A DNA stretch of 64,000 nucleotides from Protula sp. h YS-2021 (GCA_949752745.1 OX457030.1:72372686-72436685); one strand, 5' to 3'; shown: positions 34,701 through 48,446, counted from the stretch's first letter. Numbers and translations are program-made. The notes: generated from the sequence alone by a model not told the origin.

Positions 34701-37700
34701 CCAAGGGGTCTATGTTTTCTATATATTTTGATCGATTTTATTTTTGAAAAACTTTATTTGAAAGATTTGGTGACTGAAACTTAACACGAAAACGTGGTAG
34801 TATTGCCCCAATATATAAATGTTGACAGAAGTGCGGCTCAACGTTCCCGGGGTGGAGGCGGCATATTTAGTGTTGAACTCGACCAAACCCGGAAGTAGCA
34901 CAAAATGACACATTTTATTCTCTCAAAAATCACAGGGTTCGATTAGAGAACTGAAATTACACAGAAAGATAGTCCCAATAGAGTGGCCACTTGTGGAGTA
35001 AAAATTGACGCGGCCCAGGTCACCATTCTCTTGAGTGGGGCATGGGATAAACCTACGGGTCTATATTTTCTATATATTTTGATCGATTTTATTTTAAAAG
35101 AAAGCTTATTTGACCGATTTGGTGACTGAAACTTCACACGAAAACGGCGCAGTATTGCCCCAATACATACATGTTGACAGAACTGCGGCGCAACGTTTCC
35201 CGGGGTGGGGGCGGCATATTCAGTGTTGAACTCGACCAAACCCGAAAGTAGGAGAAAATGACATATTTTAATCTCCCAAAAATCACAGGGCTCGATTAGA
35301 GAGCTGAAATTACACAGGAAGATAGGTCCCATAGAGGGGCCACTTGTGGCACAAAAGTTGACCCGGCCCACGTCACCATTCCCTTGGGTGGAGCATTGGA
35401 TAAACCAACGGGTCTATGTTTTCTATATATTTTGATCGATTTTATTTTTGAAAAACTTTATTTGAAAGATTTGGTGACTGAAACTTAACACGAAAACGTG
35501 GTAGTATTGCCCCAATATATAAATGTTGACAGAAGTGCGGCTCAACGTTTCCCGGGGTGGAGGCGGCATATTTAGTGTTGAACTCGACCAAACCCAGAAG
35601 TAGCACAAAATGACACATTTTATTCTCTCAAAAATCACAGGGTTCGATTAGAGAACTGAAATTACACAGAAAGATAGACCCAATAGAGTGGCCACTTGTG
35701 GAGTAAAAATTGACGCGGCCCAGGTCACCATTCTCTTGAGTGGGGCATGGGATAAACCTACGGGTCTATATTTTCTATATATTTTGATCGATTTTATTTT
35801 AAAAGAAAGCTTATTTGACCGATTTGGTGACTGAAACTTCACACGAAAAACGGCGCAGTATTGCCCCAATACATACATGTTGACAGAACTGCGGCGCAAC
35901 GTTTCCCGGGGTGGGGGCGGCATATTCAGTGTTGAACTCGACCAAACCCGAAAGTAGGAGAAAATGACATATTTTAATCTCCCAAAAATCACAGGGCTCG
36001 ATTAGAGAGCTGAAATTACACAGGAAGATAGGTCCCATAGAGGGGCCACTTGTGGCACAAAAGTTGACCCGGCCCACGTCACCATTCCCTTGGGTGGAGC
36101 ATTGGATAAACCAACGGGTCTATGTTTTCTATATATTTTGATCGATTTTATTTTTGAAAAACTTGATTTGAAAGATTTGGTGACTGAAACTTTACACGAA
36201 AACGTGGTAGTATTGCCCCAATATATAAATGTTGACAGAAGTGCGGCTCAACGTTCCCCGGGGTGGAGGCGGCATATTTAGTGTTGAACTCGACCAAACC
36301 CGGAAGTAGCACAAAATGACACATTTTATTCTCTCAAAAATCACAGGGTTCGATTAGAGAACTGAAATTACACAGAAAGATAGACCCAATAGAGTGGCCA
36401 CTTGTGGCACAAAAGTTGACCCGGCCCACGTCACCATTCCCTTGGGTGGAGCATTGGATAAACCAACGGGTCTAGGTTTTCTATATATTTTGATCGATTT
36501 TATTTTAAAAGAAAGCTTATTTGACCGATTTGGTAACTGAAACTTTACACCAAAACGTGATATTATTGCCCTAACACAAAATTATTGACAGAAGTCCGGC
36601 TCAACGTTTCCCGGGGTGGGGGCGGAATATTTAGTGTTGAACTCGACCAAACCCGAAAGTAGGAGAAAATGACATATTTTAATCTCCCAAAAATCACAGG
36701 GCTCGATTAGAGAACTGATATTACACAGGAAGATAGGTCCCATAGAGGGGCCACTTGTGGCACAAACGTTGACCCTGTCCACGTCACCATTCCCTTGGGT
36801 GGAGCATTGGATAAACCAACGGTTCTATGTTTTCTATATATTCTGATCGATTTTATTTTTGAAAAAGCTTTATTTGACCGATTTGGTCACTGAAACTTTA
36901 CACGAAAACGTGGTAGTATTGCCCTAACACAAAATTGTTGACAGAAGTGCGGCTCAACGTTCCCCGGGGTGGGGGCGGCATATTTAGTGTTGAACTCGAC
37001 CAAACCCGGAAGTAGCACAAAATGACACATTTTATTCTCTCAAAAATCACAGGGTTCGATTAGAGAACTGAAATTACACAGAAAGATAGACCCAATAGAG
37101 TGGCCACTTGTGGAGTAAAAATTGACGCGGCCCAGGTCACCATTCTCTTGAGTGGGGCATGGGATAAACCTACGGGTCTATATTTTCTATATATTTTGAT
37201 CGATTTTATTTTAAAAGAAAGCTTATTTGACCGATTTGGTGACTGAAACTTCACACGAAAACGGCGCAGTATTGCCCCAATACATAAATGTTGACAGAAC
37301 TGCGGCGCAACGTTTCCCGGGGTGGGGGCGGCATATTCAGTGTTGAACTCGACCAAACCCGAAAGTAGGAGAAAATGACATATTTTAATCTCCCAAAAAT
37401 CACAGGGCTCGATTAGAGAACTGATATTACACAGGAAGATAGGTCCCATAGAGGGGCCACTTGTGGCACAAACGTTGACCCTGTCCACGTCACCATTCCC
37501 TTGGGTGGAGCATTGGATAAACCAACGGTTCTATGTCTTCTATATATTCTGATCGATTTTATTTTTGAAAAAGCTTTATTTGACCGATTTGGTCACTGAA
37601 ACTTTACACGAAAACGTGGTAGTATTGCCCTAACACAAAATTGTTGACAGAAGTGCGGCTCAACGTTCCCCGGGGTGGGGGCGGCATATTTAGTGTTGAA

Positions 37701-40700
37701 CTCGACCAAACCCGGAAGTAGCACAAAATGACACATTTTATTCTCTCAAAAATCACAGGGTTCGATTAGAGAACTGAAATTACACAGAAAGATAGACCCA
37801 ATAGAGTGGCCACTTGTGGAGTAAAAATTGACGCGGCCCAGGTCACTATTCTCTTGAGTGGGGCATGGGATAAACCTACGGGTCTATATTTTCTATATAT
37901 TTTGATCGATTTTATTTTAAAAGAAAGCTTATTTGACCGATTTGGTGACTGAAACTTCACACGAAAACGGCGCAGTATTGTCCCAATACATAAATGTTGA
38001 CAGAACTGCGGCGCAACGTTTCCCGGGGTGGGGGCGGCATATTCAGTGTTGAACTCGACCAAACCCGAAAGTAGGAGAAAATGACATATTTTAATCTCCC
38101 AAAAATCACAGGGCTCGATTAGAGAACTGAAATTACACAGGAAGATAGGTCCCATAGAGGGGCCACTTGTGGCACAAAAGTTGACCCGGCCCACGTCACC
38201 ATTCCCTTGGGTGGAGCATTGGATAAACCAACGGGTCTATGTTTTCTATATATTTTGATCGATTTTATTTTTGAAAAACTTTATTTGAAAGATTTGGTGA
38301 CTGAAACTTTACACGAAAACGTGGTAGTATTGCCCCAATATATAAATGTTGACAGAAGTGCGGCTCAGCGTTCCCCGGGGTGGGGGCGGCATATTTAGTG
38401 TTGAACTCGACCAAACCCGGAAGTAGCACAAAATGACACATTTTATTCTCTCAAAAATCACAGGGTTCGATTAGAGAACTGAAATTACACAGAAAGATAG
38501 ACCGAATAGAGTGGCCACTTGTGGAGTAAAAATTGACGCGGCCCAGGTCACCATTCTCTTGAGTGGGGCATGGGATAAACCTACGGGTCTATATTTTCTA
38601 TATATTTTGATCGATTTTATTTTAAAAGAAAGCTTATTTGACCGATTTGGTGACTGAAACTTCACACGAAAACGGCGCAGTATTGCCCCAATACATAAAT
38701 GTTGACAGAACTGCGGCGCAACGTTTCCCGGGGTGGGGGCGGCATATTCAGTGTTGAACTCGACCAAACCCGAAAGTAGGAGAAAATGACATATTTTAAT
38801 CTCCCAAAAATCACAGGGCTCGATTAGAGAACTGATATTACACAGGAAGATAGGTCCCATAGAGGGGCCACTTGTGGCACAAACGTTGACCCTGTCCACG
38901 TCACCATTCCCTTGGGTGGAGCATTGGATAAACCAACGGTTCTATGTCTTCTATATATTCTGATCGATTTTATTTTTGAAAAAGCTTTATTTGACCGATT
39001 TGGTCACTGAAACTTTACACGAAAACGTGGTAGTATTGCCCTAACACAAAATTGTTGACAGAAGTGCGGCTCAACGTTCCCCGGGGTGGGGGCGGCATAT
39101 TTAGTGTTGAACTCGACCAAACCCGGAAGTAGCACAAAATGACACATTTTATTCTCTCAAAAATCACAGGGTTCGATTAGAGAACTGAAATTACACAGAA
39201 AGATAGACCCAATAGAGTGGCCACTTGTGGAGTAAATATTGACGCGGCCCAGGTCACCATTCTCTTGAGTGGGGCATGGGATAAACCTACGGGTCTATAT
39301 TTTCTATATATTTTGATCGATTTTATTTTAAAAGAAAGCTTATTTGACCGATTTTGTGACTGAAACTTCACACGAAAACGGCGCAGTATTGTCCCAATAC
39401 ATAAATGTTGACAGAACTGCGGCGCAACGTTTCCCGGGGTGGGGGCGGCATATTCAGTGTTGAACTCGACCAAACCCGAAAGTAGGAGAAAATGACATAT
39501 TTTAATCTCCCAAAAATCACAGGGCTCGATTAGAGAACTGAAATTACACAGGAAGATAGGTCCCATAGAGGGGCCACTTGTGGCACAAAAGTTGACCCGG
39601 CCCACGTCACCATTCCCTTGGGTGGAGCATTGGATAAACCAACGGGTCTATGTTTTCTATATATTTTGATCGATTTTATTTTTGAAAAACTTTATTTGAA
39701 AGATTTGGTGACTGAAACTTTACACGAAAACGTGGTAGTATTGCCCCAATATATAAATGTTGACAGAAGTGCGGCTCAGCGTTCCCCGGGGTGGGGGCGG
39801 CATATTTAGTGTTGAACTCGACCAAACCCGGAAGTAGCACAAAATGACACATTTTATTCTCTCAAAAATCACAGGGTTCGATTAGAGAACTGAAATTACA
39901 CAGAAAGATAGACCGAATAGAGTGGCCACTTGTGGAGTAAAAATTGACGCGGCCCAGGTCACCATTCTCTTGAGTGGGGCATGGGATAAACCTACGGGTC
40001 TATATTTTCTATATATTTTGATCGATTTTATTTTAAAAGAAAGCTTATTTGACCGATTTGGTGACTGAAACTTCACACGAAAACGGCGCAGTATTGCCCC
40101 AATACATAAATGTTGACAGAACTGCGGCGCAACGTTTCCCGGGGTGGGAGCGGCATATTCAGTGTTGAACTCGACCAAACCCGAAAGTAGGAGAAAATGA
40201 CATATTTTAATCTCCCAAAAATCACAGGGCTCGATTAGAGAACTGAAATTACACAGGAAGATAGGTCCCATAGAGGGGCCACTTGTGGCACAAAAGTTGA
40301 CCCGGCCCACGTCACCATTCCCTTGGGTGGAGCATTGGATAAACCAACGGGTCTATGTTTTCTATATATTTTGATCGATTTTATTTTTGAAAAAGCTTTA
40401 TTTGACCGATTTGGTGACTGAAACCTTACATAAAAACGTGGTAGTATTGCCCCAATACATAAATGTTGACAGAACTGCGGCTTAACGTTCCCCGGGGTGG
40501 GGGCGGCATATTTAGTGTTGAACTCGACCAAACCCGGAAGTAGGACAAAATGACACATTTTATTCTCTCAAAAATCACAGGGTTCGATTAGAGAACTGAA
40601 ATTACACAGAAAGATAGGCCCAACAGAGAGGCCACTTGTGGTGCAAAAACTGACCCGGCACAGGTCACCATTCCCTTGGGTGGGGCGTGAGTTAAACCAA

Positions 40701-42210
40701 CAGGTCTATATTTTTTATATATTTTGATCGATTTTATTTTAAAAGAAAGCTTATTTGACCGATTTGGTGACTGAAACTTTACAAGAAGACGTGGTAGTAT
40801 TGTCCTAACACAAAATTGTTGACAGAAGTGCGGCTCAACGTTTCCCGGGATGGGGGTGGCATATTTAGTGTTGAACTCGACCAAACCCGAAAGTAGGAGA
40901 AAATGACATATTTTAATCTCCAAAAAGTCACAGGTTCGATTAGAGAACTGAAATTATAAAAGAAAGAAAGGTCCCATAGAGGGGCCATTTGTGGCACAAA
41001 AGTTGACCCGGCCCACGTCACCATTCCCTTGGGTGGAGCGTTGGATAAACCAACGGGTCTATGTTTTCTATATATTTTGATCGATTTTATTTTTGAAAAA
41101 GCTTTATTTGACCGATTTGGTGACTGAAACTTTACACGAAAACGTGGTAGTATTGCCCCAATACATAAATGTTGACAGTACTGCGGCTCAACGTTCCCCG
41201 GGGTGGGGGCGGCATATTTAGTGTTGAACTCGACCAAACCCGGAAGTAGCACAAAATGACACATTTTATTCTCTCAAAAATCACAGGGTTCGATTAGAGA
41301 ACTGAAATTACACACAAAGATAGGCCTCATAGAGAGGCCACTTGTGGTACAAAAGTTGACCCGGCACACGTCACCATTCCCTTGGGTGGGGCGTGGGATA
41401 AACCAACGGGTCTATATTTTCTATATATTTTGATCGATTTTATTTTAAAAGAAAGCTTATTTGACCGATTTGGTGACTGAAACTTTACACGAAAACGTGG
41501 TAGTATTGCACTAACACAAAATTGTTGACAGAGGTGCTCCTCAACGTTCCACGGGGTGGGGGCGGCATATTTAGTGTTGAACTCGACCAAACCCGGAAGT
41601 AGGACAAAATGACACATTTTATTCTCTCAAAAATCACAGGGTTCGATTAGAGAACTCAAATCACACAGAAAGATAGGCCCAATAGAGAGGCCACCTTTTG
41701 CGTAAAAATTGACCCGGCCCAGGTCACCATTCCCTTGGGTGGGGCGTGGGATAAACCAACGGGTTTATATTTTCTATATGTTTTGATCGATTTTATTTTA
41801 AAAGAAAGCTTATTTGACCGATATGGTGACTGAAACTTCACACGAAAACGTGGTAGTATTGCCCAAACACAAATTTGTTGACAGAAGTGCGGCGCAACGT
41901 TTCCCGGGGTGGGGGTGGCATATTTAGTGTTGAACTCGACCAAACCCGAAAGTAGGAGAAAATGACATATTTTAATCTCCCAAAAATCACAGGGCTGGAT
42001 TAGAGAACTGAAATTACACAGGAAGATAGGTCCCATAGAGGGGCCACTTGTGGCACAAAAGTTGACCCGGCCCACGTCACCATTTCCTTGGGTGGGGCGT
42101 TGGATAAACCAACGGATCTATGTTTTCTATATATTTTGATCGATTTTATTTTAAAAGAAAGCTTATTTGACCGATTTGGTGACTGAAACTTTACACGAAA
42201 ACGTGGTAGT
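28796..42210. repeat. 352-bp satellite with 705-bp higher-order organisation
   Basis: About 38 monomers of about 352 bp run head to tail, each starting near TGTTGACAGAAGTGCGGCTC. From about 31.3 to 40.3 kb two monomer types alternate. Type A has GGAAGTAGCACAAAATGACA and GTGGAGTAAAAATTGACGCG. Type B has GAAAGTAGGAGAAAATGACA and GTGGCACAAAAGTTGACCCG. Together they form a dimer of about 705 bp that repeats about 13 times with very high identity. The edge monomers (28.8-31.3 and 40.3-42.2 kb) are more diverged and not strictly alternating. A 142-codon minus-strand frame is kept in most dimers but has no known domain. Confidence 0.96.
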
Positions 42211-42212
42211 AT

Positions 42213-42554
42213 AAGCCAATTCGTACTTTTGACTTTTGCCGAAAAGTTTTTGCGTTTCGGCTGAATTCAGGTGGGATAAGGATATAAAGAAATGATAGGG
42301 AAAAAACGGCAAAAATCAACAAAATTCAATTTTGCCAGAAACATAGTCACATGTTGGTTATTAAAGGGACTGAATAATATGTAAAATAGTTTTTAAAAGC
42401 TCATATGATAGCTTTATAAATTCGAAAGTGTGAATGTTGAAAGAAAATTAGAATTTTGAAGTTTTCCCCTTGTCATTTCTTTATAATTTACCCCCCAACA
42501 TTTTCAGTCGAAACAACACCTCCACCGGAAAAATCCGAAAGTGCGAATTGGCTT
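42213..42554. mobile_element. MITE-like element inserted in the 352-bp satellite
   Basis: The satellite is cut at GTGGTAGTAT and resumes at ATTGCCCC; the uninterrupted satellite reads GTAGTATTGCCCC there. The 342-bp insert has terminal inverted repeats: AAGCCAATTCGTACTTT on the left and AAAGTGCGAATTGGCTT on the right, with one mismatch in 17. The duplicated flank is AT, TA or TAT depending on where the border is placed. No coding sequence is present. A relic with the same ends lies at 6773-7260. Confidence 0.8.
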
Positions 42555-42885
42555 ATTGCCCCAACACAAAAGTGTTGACAGAAGTGCGGCTCAACGTTCC
42601 CCGGGGTGGGGGCGGCACATTTAGTGTTGAACTCGACCAAACCCGGAAGTAGGACAAAATGACACATTTTTGCAGTTATCCACCAAAAAAAAAAGCTTCT
42701 GACAGAGAGATATACGAGGATATACGAGATATACGAGGCTATGCAAGTCAGAGCTCACTCGGAGCTTAAGAAAAAAGGGTATTTTTATATATCTAAAAAA
42801 TCACAGGGTTCGATTTGAGAACTAAAATTACACACCATGCTAGAGCCCGTAACTGGGCCACTTGTGGCACAAAAATTGATAATTT
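42555..42885. repeat. broken right edge of the 352-bp satellite
   Basis: One partial monomer (42555-42668) follows the MITE. An unrelated insert of about 110 bp comes next, containing GATATACGAG repeats and GTCAGAGCTCACTCGGAGC. Then a diverged satellite fragment (about 42787-42880, AAATCACAGGGTTCGATTTG onward) marks the end of the array. Confidence 0.75.
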
Positions 42886-43645
42886 TTGCCGAAACTCCGT
42901 GGTTATATGAAACAAACATATAAAGCTTACTATAAGACTTAAGGAGACACAGGCAACAGGTGCTTTGTTCGACCCAATTACTACCCAATGAAATAACGTA
43001 AAGCATTATGGAAAGCTTTGCAGCGCTTCATTTAAAGAAAAGCAGCAAACTTTTAAATTGCTTTTTTTTTCTATGCTCATGCAAAACACAACTTGAACCC
43101 TGAAATATAAGGTTTCAAAAAACCAAAATGTGCTACATATATAAACCAACCCAAAACCGAGTCAAAAATGTATGGAAAAATTAATGTATCTTTTTTTTTA
43201 AAAGAAAAGACAAGTTCACGGTGCGAAATTATACTTTTCATAAATTTCGTGCTAAACCATGTGTAAAGATCTTGAACATTTAAGGAATAAAATACCGGTT
43301 GCTATAAAATTTTTTAATACATAATATATAGCGGATTTTAAATAAAAACGGCAGTTTTCTCTGGTCTCCTTAAAGCTGATTTTTCGGCAATTGTATTTAT
43401 ACACTGTATAAAGTTGAGGATCAAATTAAAAGCTTGTTATCAATTGGCAACACACAAATTTAATTTTAAAACAAAATTTAATATATTCACGATACTATAG
43501 AATCATTCGTTTTTTGTTTGCTGTTTAGTTTCATAACATTTAAAGACGCTAAGAATTAGGTAGACCTACTTTTGGTCTCCCTAAATTTTTGGTCTCCCTA
43601 ATACTGGTTTTTTAGCAAAAATGGTCCCCGTATTACTGGAGGTAC
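42886..43645. other. AT-rich DNA, no SWIM exon seen
   Basis: This interval lies downstream of gene A on the minus strand. It was searched by eye for an exon like the SWIM exon at 62.3-63.1 kb, and none was found. Two copies of TTTTGGTCTCCCTAA lie at about 43570-43600. Confidence 0.5.
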
Positions 43646-43781
<136 letters not shown>

Positions 43782-43934
43782 AATTGAAACCTGTAGTTTG
43801 TATTTCAGGTATTAATACGTCATAAAAGCAGCACCTGTTATCTTTTAACGCGCCAAATTTTATCTTGTTATAATGGACATGAAAATATTACGCGCATAAC
43901 GGGAAGCGATATCTTTTGATAATGTAAATTTTAC

Positions 43935-46900
43935 CTTTCTTTCATCGTTGGGAAAAAACTCTCCACTAACGCCTTCACCAAAGTGCTCACAGTTTTCTTG
44001 GAAAACTCCATCAGATGTTGATACTTAAAGACCCTATGAATTGCCTCTAAACCATTCGTTGTATTGGTCCTATGGTCTATTCGATGTTGTCGAAAGGCCT
44101 TCACCCATCTCTAAAAGTTGCATATAACAATTTTTTGTATTGAAATCATTAAGGTTTCGACCCAAACTGGACAGAAAGTTAACAAGCAGACGCTCACTAT
44201 TATACGAAGAACTTGTAAGTGTATTTTCGGTTTGAGCGAACTCGTACGATGTAAAAAGTTTACTTTGTAGTTTGGTAGCCACTGCTTTTCCATGTAATCT
44301 CGAAACTTCCCATGATAGAAGTCACTTTGTTTAAGGGTCTCAAGTTCGTTCTGGTACTCGGGTTCTGACACGGAATTAGCAACATTCCTAAGCCTATAAA
44401 GTAAAGGTTCCAATTAGAGAATACACAAAAGTCTATATTTTACTTCAATACGACATACTGCTTCATTAATTTGCTATGTGTCACAGTTTCTCAACTGTTT
44501 ATTTGGTTATATAACTTTCATACTCGAATACTTTAGCATGTATAATTTGAAGTCAAAGAAGAACAATTCTGAGAGACATTTTGTGGTGTTATTCACAATA
44601 TAAACCTATATTTTCGACCATCTTTACACTTACAGCGTAGTGATTGGTCTTTTGAACTCAGTGAAGCCGTTGCTCTGCTTACTTAGCCATCGCTCCCACG
44701 CCTGTGCGCGATGAAAATCGCAAATGAGAACTTCTGATCCTGTTAAATCAGCAATTATGCAATTAAGATACGGTTAGTATCAAAAATATCACACTTTATT
44801 CTGAAGCAGAATATTGTTATGTATCAACGCATGTTTCTCTAATGTTACTTTTGTATGAACGCTTATTTCGAGTAATGTAGGATGAGCAGCATTTTGAAAC
44901 ATCGTTTGCACATAATGGACGACGGAAAACCTTACAAATGATGATTATAGGCCAGCGCTGAAAGTCGGCCCGGCTAAGACTAACCTGGAAAGGTCTTTTC
45001 CAGAGCGCCGATTTCAGCCTCAGAAAAGTCAACCATAAAATACTTAGGTGACCACTGACTGTTCCACTCTTTCAGTATCTGTAAGTAAATCATATACTCC
45101 TCTTTAAAAGTAGAAGGTGTAGAGGTTCTTGACATAGTGTAGTGAAATTCTTACAAAATAACATTGAAATTTGAACTTAGTTGCGTTCCTTCGGCATGGG
45201 CATCAACAGAAGAAACAAATAAACCTTTCATAGTAACAGTGTACAACACAAAAAATATATTACTATTTGTTAAATATGTTTAACAAGGTAACAATACTTT
45301 GGTTTATACAGACACTCTCCATACCAAGTGTTCAATATAAAGTTATCTGTTTTTTAAGTACCACATTCGTCCATAAATGTGTAAATCAGCACTGTTATCT
45401 GTGTTTCACCTTTAAAGCTGTTGTCATACTGGAAACTCTTTCATTTTCTAGAATGAAAGCTGCCACTGGTAAGTAGCCGGTATTTGTTGGCACACTCAAG
45501 AAGAAAAGCGGCAGGGTATATTGTGTAGTGTTATACGTCGCATCCATCAAACACATCTCGCCCCCATACCGTTGAAGGAGAAGTCTCTGCCATTTGGTTT
45601 GGTACACCAAACAGAAGGTTTCGATTGCTTCCGAATCCTCTGTTTCCATTCTAAAATAATAACACTGACACGGTCATTTTATAGGCAACAATTTTTAAAT
45701 AATCATGCAAAATACTTCTTTCACATCTACAAATGGCGGAGAACATTTTAGCATCAGTAGAGCATGTGTGGTAGCCCCCCTCTTTCAGACAGAGATGACA
45801 CAAAATCAGGCACCTCAAGTGTTGACAGAAAAGATGTTAGACTACCCAAATTCTGAAGTCCCCCACTTCGCGGTATGCAGCGGAGGAGGACTAACAAAGC
45901 AACACCAATAAACAAACATACGTCCTTGGTTGAAAGTGCACAAAATCATCTGGATGTTTCTCTTTGTAATCCTGAATATATGCCGAAACATCAGCCTGAT
46001 CGTCGTCAGAAAATCTGAAGAGACAAAAATTAAGATGGTAAACAGAAAAAAAGAGGAAACACTACATAACACTCAAAAAGCTAAATGTTGCTAACTTTAT
46101 AGCGGAAAAACTCTGCCCATATTTGATCCGTAAACGGCGGTTACTGTTCCGATACACAAATTGTTATTTATAAAAAAAGTCAGACTGAAGATTTACCTGG
46201 AATTTTTTATGCATCGATACATAGCGTTTCTGATTTGCAGGATGCTGGGGAAAAAACCACGATGTGTTCGAGGAGGCAGTTCACTGCTTTGAAATAAGCG
46301 CTGTATGTGCTCCTTCAGGGCTCTTTGTACTTCAACAGGGCGATTATAACCCTCATTAACGAGCTCTTCAATTCTGTTTTCCACCGTTTTTTCCAGAGGA
46401 AAGTTGTACATTGAAAACTGCAAAACAAGAAATTAAGACAAGTGCGCCGTTTATCGAAATGCGCAAAAGATACAGTTAGCTACACCACTAAAAATGCAGC
46501 AGGAAAAGAAAAGAAATTATAACATTTCACATACCTGCCCTTCCAAATGACCATGATGCCCATCACGAGGAAGTGTAACGTAAAATCTTCTCTCGACACT
46601 CATCGGTTTATGTGCCATTTGGTCACTTCTCATTTTGCGAGCTGCAGCTGTTCGACTGTACTTCGTGTCTTGATTGATCTACCAACATATTTAAGACCAA
46701 CAAATCAGTGCACTGCATTGAATCAAGGAAAATAATTACCAAATAACAAGTCTATTTAGTCCTGCGCCACACGTTTTACACGAACAGTTAGTCTTTTTGT
46801 ATTAGCATAGTTTTATATTATTTCAAAACCAAAACTGAGAGTAACTATAAAATGAAGAAGTTTACTTACAGCGTACTCTTTGTACATAAGTATTTCTCGA

Positions 46901-48139
46901 ACACGAATATTTGCTGGACATCCCATCTTTGAGGTCTTCTTTAAATTTACATGACTAACAGCTCCGGCATCAAAATATGTGTGATCTCCAGTGGACTCTT
47001 CAACCTAACCATAAAACAGAAAAACTCATAATTACATTTCAAGTGACAGTACTTTTGAATGGTACATTTAAGAATCATATATAATATTATTGTAAAGTAG
47101 GACAAAACCAAGTTATAATTAACTTTTTTATAAGGAATACTTTGTTTCCAAATTCTGTGGTACTTGGGTAAGAATAGGTGGGTGTTAGAAGTCTGCTTTC
47201 GATTACTTTTAACCGTTTGTCCTGTATTCATATATTACTTTTTGATTTCGGGAAATTATTGTAAAATTAGCATATCTGTGCAACACTACAATTGGATACA
47301 GTTAATCTGTTATTATGCTCCTAGAACTTTCAAGTGAACTTGAACGTGCAACACTACAATTAGATATTAGGATTATATACGTTTTAAGTGAACTCACCGC
47401 GTCTTTAATGGAGTCGTCTCTTTGCATTCGGCTTTTCACATGCCGTTCTTTGCCGAACAAACATTCTCGCACTTCCTTTCCAGCAATGATGAAGGGAACC
47501 CCAGTAAAGGGTAAACCGAAACCCTTTACGTCTTGGCTATCTTCCCAACATATTAAATGACCTGTTGGATTGAAGAAAAGTAGAATATAAGTCGCTACCA
47601 GATTAACAACGACATTCTTTTTTTTTACTTTTTAAAAAGCATAAATGTGAGACATAATGAGAGGTGCAGCTGTTATACAATACTACGTTTACATACTACA
47701 TTTACTTACTTGAGCAATCGTCTGGGAGTTCAATGTTTCGTCTGCTGAAGAGGAATGTATCCAAACCTGAAATAGGAAACTTTACAGTCCACAACACTGC
47801 ACGCCAACGTATAAAAAATACTCCAAATATGTCCATCCTGTATAAAGTAAAGCCACAATAAATAACACGTAGAACACGGTGGCAGTATAAGTCGTAAAAC
47901 ATGGAGGCCGTACATTTGAATTGCATTTCAAAACACATAACCTTATAATTAGAAAAGAAAAGAGTAAAATTAAACTTACTCCTTTTTCCGAAATTTGCCG
48001 ATTCCTTCTGAATATTAAATCTGGAGCAAGTTGCAATCTCAAAAGCTTTCACGAGTTGGTCTACCCGGTCAAGCGACGAAACATATCCATTGTAGCTGTC
48101 ATTTTTTGGGTGCCAGTCAAAGAGGTGCTGCCAACTCAT
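43935..48139 (-). CDS. gene A: multi-exon MULE-type DDE transposase-like protein, 3' part missing
   Basis: Twelve exons were read with GT/AG borders and matching phases: 48139-47980, 47766-47710, 47561-47398, 47004-46870, 46678-46535, 46417-46197, 46014-45922, 45650-45410, 45078-44985, 44739-44634, 44393-44264 and 44110-43935. They give 573 codons plus two bases. The start is the ATG of MSWQHLFDWHPK; the first exon could extend further upstream. An N-terminal zinc cluster of WRKY/GCM or FLYWCH type is suggested by C106, C156 (GCPA) and the HGH at 214-216. The transposase core has D361 (CLMDATY), D422 (FMVDFSEAE), a CDFHRAQAW motif near 443 and E537 (TNTTNGLEAIHR), so the DDE triad is intact. 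The final exon ends in phase 2 at GAAAG|GTAAAA. The expected SWIM exon, present in the paralogue at 62-64 kb, is not found. Similar animal proteins are annotated as transposase-derived or CARF-like. Whether this is host gene, pseudogene or transposon is open. Confidence 0.85.
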
Positions 48140-48446
48140 TTCGTCAGTTAAACATATACTGAAACAGTTGTGTCCTAAGATGTGACACAGTAAACTATAC
48201 AAGTATACACAAATACAACAAACCAAACCAAACAGCCTTAAAATTAAAGAAATGGTATATGTATGAAAGCCCGGAATTTATGGGGTCATTTTTCATATTT
48301 TAAACATACCTAGACATATATGTACACAAGATTCGTCACAGCAAAGTATGTGCAGTTACATACGACAGAGGTAAGGGGATACTTATTGCTTGCATTTGAT
48401 GATGGCTACGGATACTTATTGCTTGCATTTGATGTTGGCTACGGAA
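48140..48446. other. gene A upstream region and satellite edge
   Basis: The upstream sequence of gene A runs only about 300 bp before the 340-bp array. From about 48376 two short imperfect copies of TACTTATTGCTTGCATTTGATG..GGCTACGG mark a degenerate array edge. No TATA-like promoter could be assigned with confidence. Confidence 0.45.

Noticed and set aside
31420..40310. 142-codon minus-strand frame present in about a dozen satellite dimers
   Set aside because: The frame is repeated because the dimers are nearly identical. It has no recognisable domain, breaks in diverged edge monomers, and no splice or promoter context was seen.
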